From: an uncultured Clostridia bacterium
GTDB taxonomy: Bacteria; Bacillota; Clostridia; Oscillospirales; Oscillospiraceae
Assembly (NCBI GenBank): GCA_946184215.1
Contig: CAMHER010000005.1
Location: forward strand, 1-24,174
DNA length: 24,174 nucleotides
Direction: 5' to 3'
Part shown: piece after piece, positions 18,438-24,174 of the stretch
Layout: the number at the start of each line of letters is the position of its first letter
How positions within the stretch are numbered: the first letter of the stretch is position 1
Made by a program: the position numbers and the translations under genes
Notes under the pieces: model-generated
The model's input: only the letters and a program-made list of their open reading frames with translations
What the model was told of the DNA's origin: nothing
Database searches by the model: none

Positions 18438-18872
18438 TCATGCGTCCTGCTCCCCGTGCAGAAGCTGCTGTGCCAGGACGGCAGCAAGCTCCTTCGCCCG
18501 GGCGTCCAGTTCGGCTTTTTCCCGTTCAGACTCCGCCGCAAGGCGTTCCTCCGTCTCGGCCATGGCCGCACGGTCAAATGCGCGCTCGGCCTTTGCAGCC
18601 TCGGCGCTGCGGCTTTTGTCCGCTTCGGCCGCCTCGGCGATCAGCTTTTTTGCCTCCGCACGGCGAAGCTCCTTTTCCTGTTCGATCTGCTCGTCGTTTT
18701 CCGCTACGCGCGCCTGAGCCTCCCGCTCTTTTTCAAGAGCATCGTCCAGCCGCTCTCTGCGTGCGTCCATAAAACGGGTGATTGGGTCGTAAAGGAAGCG
18801 CTTGAGCAGAAAATACAGCAGGAAGAAGTTGATGATCGTCCAGATCAGTTCTGAAAAGTTGATGCTTAACAT
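18438..18872 (-). CDS. atpF: ATP synthase Fo b subunit (stand-alone)
   Basis: 144 residues. The N-terminal membrane helix (INFSELIWTIINFFLLYFLLKRFLY) is followed by PI..FMDARRERLDDAL, the classic b-subunit boundary, then a continuous Ala/Glu/Arg coiled coil. It forms the peripheral stalk linking Fo to F1. It is slightly shorter than the usual 155-170. Because the next gene begins with a second b-like stalk, the enzyme likely has a b/b' heterodimeric stalk like cyanobacteria and mycobacteria (inference). GGAGG lies about 11 bases before the ATG. Confidence 0.93.
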   Translation of the reverse strand: MLSINFSELIWTIINFFLLYFLLKRFLYDPITRFMDARRERLDDALEKEREAQARVAENDEQIEQEKELRRAEAKKLIAEAAEADKSRSAEAAKAERAFDRAAMAETEERLAAESEREKAELDARAKELAAVLAQQLLHGEQDA

Positions 18873-18945
18873 CCTTCAGCTTCCTCCGAATCCATGTCTC
18901 GCCGGCAGGCATCAAGACCGGCCGGCAACTTGCGTGTTCTCCCGC

Positions 18946-19173
18946 TCAAATCTTGCCCACGAGCATAAAGGCAACGAGCATGCCGTAGATCGTCAGCGCC
19001 TCCATCAGAGCCAGGGAGATGACCAGCGCGCCGCGGATATTGCCGGCCGCCTCGGGCTGGCGGGCAATGGCGTCCATGGCCTTTGAGGCCGTTATGCCCT
19101 GGGCGATTGCGGTTCCGAAAGCGGTAAGGGACAGCGCAAGAGCGGCTGCCAGTGCGATAGTTCCAGATGCCAT
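18946..19173 (-). CDS. atpE: ATP synthase Fo c subunit
   Basis: 75 residues, a two-helix hairpin forming the proton or sodium-translocating ring. The loop ARQPEAAGNI is diagnostic. The ion-binding carboxylate is Glu58 in LALMEALTIYG. Gln25 (IAQGITASK) and Tyr63 match the Gln32 and Tyr70 sodium-ligand positions of Ilyobacter tartaricus, but the residue after Glu is Ala rather than Ser/Thr, so the coupling ion is ambiguous. A strong Shine-Dalgarno TAGGAGGATC precedes the ATG. Confidence 0.96.
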   Translation of the reverse strand: MASGTIALAAALALSLTAFGTAIAQGITASKAMDAIARQPEAAGNIRGALVISLALMEALTIYGMLVAFMLVGKI

Positions 19174-19218
19174 GATAAGATCCTCCTAAATAGTTTGTTC
19201 TTCTTTTTATTCCTTCTC

Positions 19219-19902
19219 TTATTCTTCCTCAGCCGCTTCCGAGACATAAATGGAAAGCAGCATGGTAAAGACCATGGCCTGCAGCATGCAGAACAGCAGG
19301 CTCAGCACGTTCATGATCAGCGGCACGCCGATCGGAAAAATCTCATAGAGATTTTCCGTCACAGTCTCCTCGCCGTACATGTTGCCGTAGAGTCGCAGCG
19401 CCAGCGAGGCAGGGCGTACGAACTGCTCGATCAGGTTCAGCGGCAGCATCAGAAAGCAGAGGTACAGCGGCTGGGCGAAGGAGAGAAAATAGTGCTTCAG
19501 TCCCCGCTCACGGATGCCGATCACGTGTGTGGTGAAAAAGGCGACGGTGGCCAGGCCCGCCGTCACGGACAGGCTGGCCGTGGGCAGGGCAAAGCCCTTT
19601 ACATGCCCCGCGCCGGGCAGGAGCCCCGAGTAGTTGCAGACAATGATATAGATGAAGAAGGTGGCGAAAACGGGAAAATACTTTCGGGCGTTCCTCTTGC
19701 CAAGCAGCCCCTCGTAATAGTCCCGCAGCTTGCCCACCGCGATCTCCGCGGCGCTCTGCAGCGGGCCGGGGACCTCCTTGAGGCGCCGGGTCGCAAGCCA
19801 GGACAGAACCGTCAGCACAAGGATGATCGCCCACATGGTCGTGACGGCGCTCGTCACCTCCAGCGGACCGATCCGAAAAAGAACATTCGACGCTTCCTCC
19901 AT
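19219..19902 (-). CDS. atpB: ATP synthase Fo a subunit
   Basis: 227 residues with five or six hydrophobic segments; provides the ion half-channels next to the c ring. The essential arginine is in ASLALRLYGNMYGEE, with LPLNLIEQFVRPASL before it, both highly conserved in AtpB. First gene of the operon, with a near-consensus GGAGGTGATC before the ATG. No atpI is found upstream; the next gene is an unrelated zinc-ribbon protein. Confidence 0.96.
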   Translation of the reverse strand: MEEASNVLFRIGPLEVTSAVTTMWAIILVLTVLSWLATRRLKEVPGPLQSAAEIAVGKLRDYYEGLLGKRNARKYFPVFATFFIYIIVCNYSGLLPGAGHVKGFALPTASLSVTAGLATVAFFTTHVIGIRERGLKHYFLSFAQPLYLCFLMLPLNLIEQFVRPASLALRLYGNMYGEETVTENLYEIFPIGVPLIMNVLSLLFCMLQAMVFTMLLSIYVSEAAEEE

Positions 19903-19973
19903 ACGATCACCTCCGGTATGAAAAAGTGGAAAAGGCCCGTCCCCATATTATGTGGTTTCAGGCGCTTTACGCT

Positions 19974-20008
19974 TGGTTTATTAAACCACATTTTGCCCTG
20001 ATACGCAA
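19974..20008 (-). promoter_or_regulatory. Promoter of the ATP synthase operon with palindromic operator-like site
   Basis: On the minus strand TTGCGT (20008-20003), 17 bases, TTTAAT (19985-19980), about 80 bases upstream of atpB. The perfect palindrome TGGTTTATTAAACCA (19974-19988) covers the -10, and its outer half TGTGGTTT recurs inverted at 19951-19958. This is the geometry of a repressor site, but I cannot name a regulator. Confidence 0.5.
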
Positions 20009-20063
20009 GGGAAAACGGCATTTTTTCGTTTTTTGGTGTGTCCTTCCTTTTTGCTTATCCGGC

Positions 20064-20098
20064 AGAAAAAAAGGAGACCGGGAAATCCGGTCTCCTGT
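20064..20098 (-). terminator. Terminator of the zinc-ribbon protein gene
   Basis: AGGAGACCGG (20072-20081) and CCGGTCTCCT (20087-20096) form a perfect 10-bp stem with a five-base loop. On the minus strand a run of eight Ts follows. It ends the gene that stops at 20114. Confidence 0.9.
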
Positions 20099-20113
20099 TA
20101 TCAGGCTTTTGCT

Positions 20114-20773
20114 TTACGCTCTGCTGGTGCGGATGATGCACTCTACCTTCTTGCCGAACAGCTCCGCGCTCAGCTTAAAGGGAGTCTCGCGGTATTTCAG
20201 GCACTCGATCGTGATCTTGTTGCCGTCGTCCGGATCGACCGTGATGACAAAGTATTCCTCGTCGGGATCATCGATGCTCCACTTGACCTTATCGGTGATC
20301 GTAAGCGGAGAAACATAGGCGTTGAAGGTCAGGATCTGTCCGGGAGGCATGGTGATGTCGTCCTTTTCATCATCGCCGTAGCGGATCTGAATAACCTCGA
20401 CCGTGGGAGGCGGCGTGGGCGTAGGCGTCGGGACAGGCTCCACCACCGGGGCCTCGGGGGCGAGCGTCGGCTCAACGGCGCTGGCGGGCTTGTTGGGCTT
20501 GACCGACACGTCCGTGCCGTTCAGGCTCGTCGAGACCATCACGATGACCGCGAGGATCACAGCCACGACAAGGATCAAACCGAAGATCATCTGCCACCTG
20601 GTATTGGTGCCGGCGCGCTCATAGGACGCCGTACCGCTGACAGTGCCGGGCGTGGCGCTCGGTGTGCGGCTGCTTTGGGCAACGCGGCGGGTACCGCAGT
20701 TCGGGCAGCGGCTTCTCAAAGACGAAAAGCGTTCGCCGCAGCGGCGGCACTTGACCTCTGGAATCAAACTCAT
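20114..20773 (-). CDS. Zinc-ribbon, single-pass membrane protein with Pro/Thr linker and Ig-like extracytoplasmic domain
   Basis: 219 residues, no named family. A cytoplasmic zinc ribbon (Cys9-Cys12, Cys23-Cys26: CRRC and CPNC) is followed by a Ser/Thr-rich link, one membrane helix (about 61-82), a Pro/Thr-rich spacer (VPTPTPTPPP, about 114-123) and a C-terminal beta domain (FNAYVSPLTITDKVKWSIDD) that resembles Big-type Ig-like repeats (a pattern of t-l-n-a-.-v-.-p, then vtWsss). Similar 'zinc ribbon in, Ig domain out' proteins are common in gut Clostridia, but I know of no proven function. It has its own promoter and terminator, so it is monocistronic. GAGGAGGAAGAGCC precedes the ATG. Confidence 0.82.
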   Translation of the reverse strand: MSLIPEVKCRRCGERFSSLRSRCPNCGTRRVAQSSRTPSATPGTVSGTASYERAGTNTRWQMIFGLILVVAVILAVIVMVSTSLNGTDVSVKPNKPASAVEPTLAPEAPVVEPVPTPTPTPPPTVEVIQIRYGDDEKDDITMPPGQILTFNAYVSPLTITDKVKWSIDDPDEEYFVITVDPDDGNKITIECLKYRETPFKLSAELFGKKVECIIRTSRA

Positions 20774-20825
20774 GGCTCTTCCTCCTCACTAATCGAGAAC
20801 TGCTCAGTTACTCGAATACAGGATA

Positions 20826-20854
20826 ATAATACATCTTTCGACGTCTTTCGTCAA
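20826..20854 (-). promoter_or_regulatory. Sigma-A promoter of the zinc-ribbon protein gene
   Basis: On the minus strand TTGACG (20854-20849), exactly 17 bases, then TATTAT (20831-20826): 5 of 6 matches at each box. It lies about 55 bases before the ATG at 20773. Confidence 0.75.
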
Positions 20855-20873
20855 GACTTTCCGACAGCCGGCC

Positions 20874-20900
20874 GGAAAAGAAACTTCAAATTTCTTTTCC
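20874..20900 (-). terminator. AT-rich perfect inverted repeat, possible terminator of holB-ricT
   Basis: GGAAAAGAAA (20874-20883) and TTTCTTTTCC (20891-20900) are perfect 10-base inverted arms with a seven-base loop, in the 280-base gap downstream of ricT. There is no extra T-run beyond the arm, so termination is only a possibility. Confidence 0.35.
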
Positions 20901-21060
20901 ATCAGGTACTTTCTTTTTCAGGCTGAAATTTGCTGTTTTTCCCCCACTTGCTGTGCAATTTTTTGCTGTTTTTTCTCTCTGTCCGCCACTTTTTTGTTTT
21001 TGTGTTTGTGCGGGCCATGGGAGTCATGTATATTTTTCTTTTTCGGAGGCCGGATCGGGC

Positions 21061-22347
21061 TTATTCCGCCGCTCCGGTTTTGGGCTTTCCGCCCCGTGGG
21101 CGGCGGTGACGGCTGCGCGAATATCTCTTCTCGCCCGTCTCGCTCCTGGCGGCGCTCTCGGGCTTGTTTTCGATCTTCACGGGCTTGACGGTGGCCTTGC
21201 CGGGCTTTTCGCTCTGCCGGTTTTTCTTGCCGACGTCCGCGACCCGTTCGGGCTTTACCTCGGTCTTTTCGCCCTTCTTTACACCCTTTGCGGGCATCTT
21301 TTTGCCGGTATTTTTCTCGCCATGCACCTCGGCGGAGGGCTCCGGTTTTTTCTCGCCGCTCTTTCTGCGGCGGCGGCGATTTCTGTCGCTGCGCTGCGGT
21401 TTATCCTCCCGCTGCGGCTCTTCCCTGATCTCGGGGACGACCAGCGACGGCACAGCCCAGGGGTCGGTCTCTTCCTCGGGCTCCTCCGGGACATAGTGCA
21501 GCACGTGCGGCGGCTCCTCGCCGTCCTTGGGCCGTCCGCCGGGAACGGCGCACAGCTCGTTGGCCTTATACAGGTGCAGGCTGTCGTCGGTGTCCGAGTC
21601 CAGCCGGACCTTGACCGTCTGGCGCAGCAAATTGACCTGCACCGCGGTGCCGTAGCCGTCAATGGTCTCCACAAAGGCGCCCTGCTTGGGCACCTTCTTC
21701 ACCAGATCCTCATAGGCCGCCTGTTCATAACGCAGGCAGCACATCAGCCTTCCGCAGGCACCGGAGATCTTCGCCGGGTTGAGCGAGAGCGACTGCATCT
21801 TGGCCATTTTGGTGGAAACGGGCTGGAAATCCTCCAAGAACTGACTGCAGCAATAGGGCCGCCCGCAGATGCCGATGCCGCCGAGCATCTTCGTCTCGTC
21901 CCGCACGCCGATCTGTCGCAGCTCGATGCGGTTGCGGAACACGCCCGCCAGATCCTTGACCAGCTCACGGAAGTCCACGCGTCCGTTTGAGGTAAAGAAG
22001 AAGGTGGTCTTGTTGCCCTCAAAGTTGCACTCCACATCTACCAGCTTCATGTCCAGCCCATGCTCCGCGATCTTTTTCTCACAGATGCCGAAGGCCTCTT
22101 TCTCGCGCTTTTTGTTGATCTCCTCCACGCGCCGGTCGTCCACCGTGGCGATCCGCACCACCGCGCGCAGGGGCTGGATAACGGCCGTATCCTCGGCCAT
22201 GTGGTTGCCGTGGCAGCAGTCGGCAATTTCAAGGCCCTTCGCGGTCTCCACGATGACCTTGTCGCCGGTTCGGATCTGCAGTCCGTTGGGGGCGAAGAAA
22301 TAGCACTTGCCCCTGTTTTTAAATTTTACACTTACAACTTCAATCAA
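21061..22347 (-). CDS. ricT: RicT/PSP1-family protein (YaaT homologue) with long charged C-terminal tail
   Basis: 428 residues. The first approximately 270 match the PSP1 family: IEVVSVKFKNRGKCYFF start, VEEINKKREKEAFGICEKKI, and the cysteine motifs GICGRPYCCSQFL and GACGRLMCCLRYE. In Bacillus subtilis RicT joins RicA and RicF in an Fe-S complex that directs RNase Y processing of mRNAs; by homology this is the likely role. The remaining approximately 150 residues are an extra tail, first acidic (EEPEEETD) then strongly basic (RNRRRRRK, repeated Lys-Pro/Glu), ending RHRRPRGGKPK, which suggests RNA or ribosome contact (inference). Start: TTG at 22347 gives the family-typical MIEVV and sits nine bases after AGAGG; TTG at 22353 is only three bases away from it. 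holB precedes it, as in Bacillus. Confidence 0.9.
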   Translation of the reverse strand: MIEVVSVKFKNRGKCYFFAPNGLQIRTGDKVIVETAKGLEIADCCHGNHMAEDTAVIQPLRAVVRIATVDDRRVEEINKKREKEAFGICEKKIAEHGLDMKLVDVECNFEGNKTTFFFTSNGRVDFRELVKDLAGVFRNRIELRQIGVRDETKMLGGIGICGRPYCCSQFLEDFQPVSTKMAKMQSLSLNPAKISGACGRLMCCLRYEQAAYEDLVKKVPKQGAFVETIDGYGTAVQVNLLRQTVKVRLDSDTDDSLHLYKANELCAVPGGRPKDGEEPPHVLHYVPEEPEEETDPWAVPSLVVPEIREEPQREDKPQRSDRNRRRRRKSGEKKPEPSAEVHGEKNTGKKMPAKGVKKGEKTEVKPERVADVGKKNRQSEKPGKATVKPVKIENKPESAARSETGEKRYSRSRHRRPRGGKPKTGAAE

Positions 22348-22366
22348 TTTCAAGTTCCTCTGTTTC

Positions 22367-23164
22367 TCATTCGCACACCGCGCTAACGGCGATCAGGCCG
22401 AACACCTGCTTGACGGAGGTGTTGACACGCAGCATGCCCAGGCATTTTTCCATCAGAGCTTCCAGCTCATATACTTCCCTGTCGCTCATGCCGAGGGTGC
22501 TTTTCCGTCTGCACAGCATGTCGGTCAGCAGACCGATCGTACATTCGACGAAGGCCACAGCCGCGGCGTTGTCCATATTCTCGTTCGACGCGCACCAGCG
22601 GAAAAGCTGGGCCTCGTCCTTCTCGGCACAGCGTTTGAGAAAGGCCATGCCAAGCTTTACGGTCTCGGCGTCCGGCTCCTCCTCCTGCGCGCCGCACACG
22701 ATCTCGGCGCAGCGGGAGCGCACCGTTTCCAGCAGATGCTCGGCGTTTGAAGCCAGCAGCAGAAAGATCACGCCCCGGGGCGGCTCCTCCAGCAGTTTGA
22801 GCGCGGCGTTCTGCGCCGGGATGTTCATGGTGTCCGCCTCGTCGATCACATACACCTTGCGCTCGGCCTCGTTGGGCAGCACCACCGAATCCGCGATCAC
22901 GTTCCGGATCTGATCCACGCTGATCTCCCGCTTTTTCTTTCCCTTGTCGTCGGCGATCCGGCTGATCGTGATCACGTCGGGATGGATGCCCGCGCGCACC
23001 TTGCGGCAGGCCCGGCAGACCCCGCAGGGAACAGGGCCGGGAGCGCTGCACACGGCGGCCGAAGCGAGCGCCGTCGCCGCCGCTTTTCTCTCCTCCGCCG
23101 AGGGGGAGAGAAGAATATAGGCATGGGACAGCTCGTCCGCGCTGTGGAACGTCATCTCACGCAT
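22367..23164 (-). CDS. holB: DNA polymerase III delta' subunit (clamp loader)
   Basis: 265 residues. Delta' is part of the clamp loader that puts the beta sliding clamp on DNA. Visible: HAYILL at the start of the AAA+ domain with the Walker A replaced (SPSAEERKAA), normal for delta'; a zinc module (Cys39, Cys47, Cys50, Cys53; CGVCRAC); ISVDQIRNV; the Walker B-like VYVIDEADTMN; ALLKLLEEPP-type AALKLLEEPP; and the SRC motif in VRSRCAEI. It is shorter than the usual 300-330, with a reduced C-terminal domain. GGAGG lies seven bases before the ATG. First gene of the holB-ricT unit. Confidence 0.92.
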   Translation of the reverse strand: MREMTFHSADELSHAYILLSPSAEERKAAATALASAAVCSAPGPVPCGVCRACRKVRAGIHPDVITISRIADDKGKKKREISVDQIRNVIADSVVLPNEAERKVYVIDEADTMNIPAQNAALKLLEEPPRGVIFLLLASNAEHLLETVRSRCAEIVCGAQEEEPDAETVKLGMAFLKRCAEKDEAQLFRWCASNENMDNAAAVAFVECTIGLLTDMLCRRKSTLGMSDREVYELEALMEKCLGMLRVNTSVKQVFGLIAVSAVCE

Positions 23165-23205
23165 ACGCTGTCCTCCTGTTTTTCAATCTTTGTGCCTATC
23201 AAGTT

Positions 23206-23235
23206 ATTTTACCTTATTTTCATACGGATAGTCAA
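23206..23235 (-). promoter_or_regulatory. Sigma-A promoter of holB-ricT
   Basis: On the minus strand TTGACT (23235-23230), 18 bases, TAAAAT (23211-23206), about 42 bases before the holB ATG. Five of six matches at each box. Confidence 0.75.
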
Positions 23236-23278
23236 CTGATTTTTCTTTTCTGTCCGCTGCACGCGGCAGAAACGCGCG

Positions 23279-23307
23279 GCCGCCCCGCGCAGGGAGAGCG
23301 GGGCGGC
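23279..23307. repeat. GC-rich perfect hairpin
   Basis: GCCGCCCCGC (23279-23288) and GCGGGGCGGC (23298-23307) form a 10-bp all-GC stem around a nine-base loop. No T-run follows on either strand, so it is not a classical terminator. It lies in the 23165-23512 gap, which otherwise holds the holB promoter, the terminator at 23320 and AT-rich sequence with no open frame I can support. Confidence 0.5.
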
Positions 23308-23319
23308 AAAAGAAGCCCG

Positions 23320-23369
23320 AAAAAAGCGCAGCACCCTGCCTTACCGGCAGAGTGCTGTGCGGCTTTTTT
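23320..23369 (-). terminator. Terminator-like hairpin with A/T tracts on both sides
   Basis: AAAAAAGCGCAGCACCCTGCC pairs, with a few mismatches, with GGCAGAGTGCTGTGCGGCTTTTTT around a short loop. T-runs follow the stem on both strands. On the minus strand it lies about 140 bases beyond the acetyltransferase stop, and before the holB promoter. Confidence 0.75.
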
Positions 23370-23512
23370 CAGTTGTTCTCCGGCTTTAGTCGGGAATAGC
23401 AGAAACATTAAAATATCGCTTATTTACTATAATTTCTCCATGAGTTATCTTGAAAAGATACGAGAATATACGAATTTATAGTGTTCCCTCAAGCATCCCG
23501 ACAAACTGGAAT

Positions 23513-23953
23513 TTATACGTGTGAAAGCTCAATCTCATCAAGGCCATCGGCGATTGCATGGATTCTGCCTGTTTCCCGAAATCCCATTCTATGATACAGC
23601 CGTTTTGCATCGGTGTTGTTTTCGAGTATCCACAGAGTGGGCGTGTCGGCGCATTGCGCAGCAGCGAACTGCAGCAGCTTCGTGCCATAGCCCATGTTCT
23701 GTTTGTCCGGGAGAATATAAAGGTCTTCAATCAGACTTTCTTTTACCGAAACAATGCCAACCGGACAATCATCAATCAGCAGAAAGAATTTGCTGCCGTC
23801 CTTCATTTTATTTTGAATATATTCCCGCTGTCTTTCAGCCGTGTGCATCTCGACAAAATCAGGCGCACAGAAAGAACGATGTGATTCCTTCCATGAGATG
23901 GAATGTATGACGGCGGCCTGAAACAAGTTCGTCTTGTCTACTTCGATAATCAT
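23513..23953 (-). CDS. GNAT-family N-acetyltransferase
   Basis: 146 residues, near-complete GNAT fold. Motif A is IEDLYILPDKQNMGYGTKLLQFA, with QNMGYG as the acetyl-CoA pyrophosphate loop (Q/RxxGxG/A, residues 85-90); motif B is LENNTDAKRLYHRMGFRETGR. The substrate is unknown. It should transfer an acetyl group from acetyl-CoA to an amine. GGAGGAAAG directly precedes the ATG at 23953; a longer frame to 23995 runs through the promoter region. Base use is visibly less GC-rich than in the neighbouring operons (many AAA, ATT, TTT, TAT codons), suggesting more recent acquisition. Monocistronic, with its own promoter and a downstream hairpin. Confidence 0.88.
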   Translation of the reverse strand: MIIEVDKTNLFQAAVIHSISWKESHRSFCAPDFVEMHTAERQREYIQNKMKDGSKFFLLIDDCPVGIVSVKESLIEDLYILPDKQNMGYGTKLLQFAAAQCADTPTLWILENNTDAKRLYHRMGFRETGRIHAIADGLDEIELSHV

Positions 23954-23985
23954 CTTTCCTCCACAAATCCCGATTTGTAGAGCAT

Positions 23986-24014
23986 ATTTTACCACATATC
24001 AGCATTTCCCGCAA
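23986..24014 (-). promoter_or_regulatory. Promoter of the GNAT gene
   Basis: On the minus strand TTGCGG (24014-24009), 17 bases, TAAAAT (23991-23986), with TGTGG directly before the -10, as also seen at the atp promoter. About 33 bases before the ATG. Confidence 0.55.
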
Positions 24015-24022
24015 TGCCTCCG

Positions 24023-24049
24023 TACGGGCGACCCTTGCGGTCGCCCGTA
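24023..24049. repeat. REP-like palindrome
   Basis: TACGGGCGACC and GGTCGCCCGTA are perfect 11-base arms around CTTGC. Palindromes built on GGGCGACC/GGTCGCCC are, as I recall, abundant dispersed intergenic elements in gut Oscillospiraceae. Only one copy is seen in this window. Confidence 0.6.
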
Positions 24050-24119
24050 TCCAAGAGCGCAAAAAGACGGCGAGCGCAAGGGCCCACTCCCGTAAGATAG
24101 TTTTATCGTCTTTGCAGGG

Positions 24120-24143
24120 ACGGCATGGCATTTGTCATGCCGT
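24120..24143. repeat. Inverted repeat at the end of the right-edge gene
   Basis: ACGGCATG (24120-24127) and CATGCCGT (24136-24143) are perfect 8-base arms with loop GCATTTGT. It overlaps the stop of the partial gene entering from the right. There is no T-run. Confidence 0.45.
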
Positions 24144-24174
24144 TTCCTGCTTCATCAGTTCATTCAGCGGGATA
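24135..24174 (-). CDS. C-terminal end of a gene entering from the right edge (partial)
   Basis: From the right edge the minus strand reads IPLNELMKQETA then TGA (24137-24135). The residue mix and the position before intergenic hairpins fit the end of a real protein, but 12 residues cannot identify it. It could be chance. Confidence 0.3.
   Translation of the reverse strand, partial: IPLNELMKQETA

Noticed and set aside
23859..24131. Minus-strand 90-codon frame covering the GNAT start and the palindrome
   Set aside because: It includes the GNAT promoter and the REP-like hairpin, and its translation resembles no protein; likely chance.

Overview
The window looks like chromosomal DNA from a GC-rich, anaerobic, gut-type Clostridia, most likely Oscillospiraceae or a relative. 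This is inferred from the holB-ricT pair, the small PilT/PilC cluster with a DUF4860-type protein, the BTAD regulator and many c-di-GMP proteins; no rRNA or marker gene fixes the taxon. Almost everything lies on the minus strand. The only plus-strand gene is the GH25 muramidase at the left edge.

Layout, left to right. (1) 1-1930: a membrane-anchored GH25 lysozyme-like protein and a bidirectional terminator. (2) 1942-13368, read right to left as one apparent operon: a membrane diguanylate cyclase with an I-site, a stand-alone HPt protein, a transglutaminase-like lipoprotein, a PilC/GspF platform protein, four small one-helix membrane proteins, a PilT-type ATPase, a BTAD (SARP-like) regulator with a degenerate GGDEF-like tail, a small protein that looks like two joined genes, and a five-domain-type response regulator (REC, dead GGDEF, intact EAL, two PAS-like repeats, intact GGDEF). 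I read this as a c-di-GMP/phosphorelay-controlled pilus-like apparatus. (3) 13494-20008: the F1Fo ATP synthase operon, read right to left as atpB-atpE-atpF-[b'-delta-alpha fusion]-atpG-atpD-atpC, with its own promoter and terminator. (4) 20064-20854: a zinc-ribbon/membrane/extracytoplasmic protein with its own promoter and terminator. (5) 21061-23235: holB-ricT with a strong promoter. (6) 23240-24174: a less GC-rich GNAT acetyltransferase gene flanked by hairpins and a REP-like palindrome, then the last codons of a gene running in from the right.

The most striking feature is the 752-residue open frame at 16142-18400. It joins a second b-type peripheral-stalk subunit, only the C-terminal domain of delta, and a complete alpha subunit, next to a normal separate b gene. 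F1 needs three alpha subunits but normally has one delta and two b subunits, so the fusion poses a stoichiometry problem. An in-frame ATG with an upstream GAGGG at the alpha boundary might resolve it. The epsilon subunit of the same operon is also short (89 residues) and lacks the inhibitory C-terminal helices. The second notable system is the PilT/PilC island enclosed by c-di-GMP proteins, which has no PilB-type ATPase or obvious prepilin in the window.
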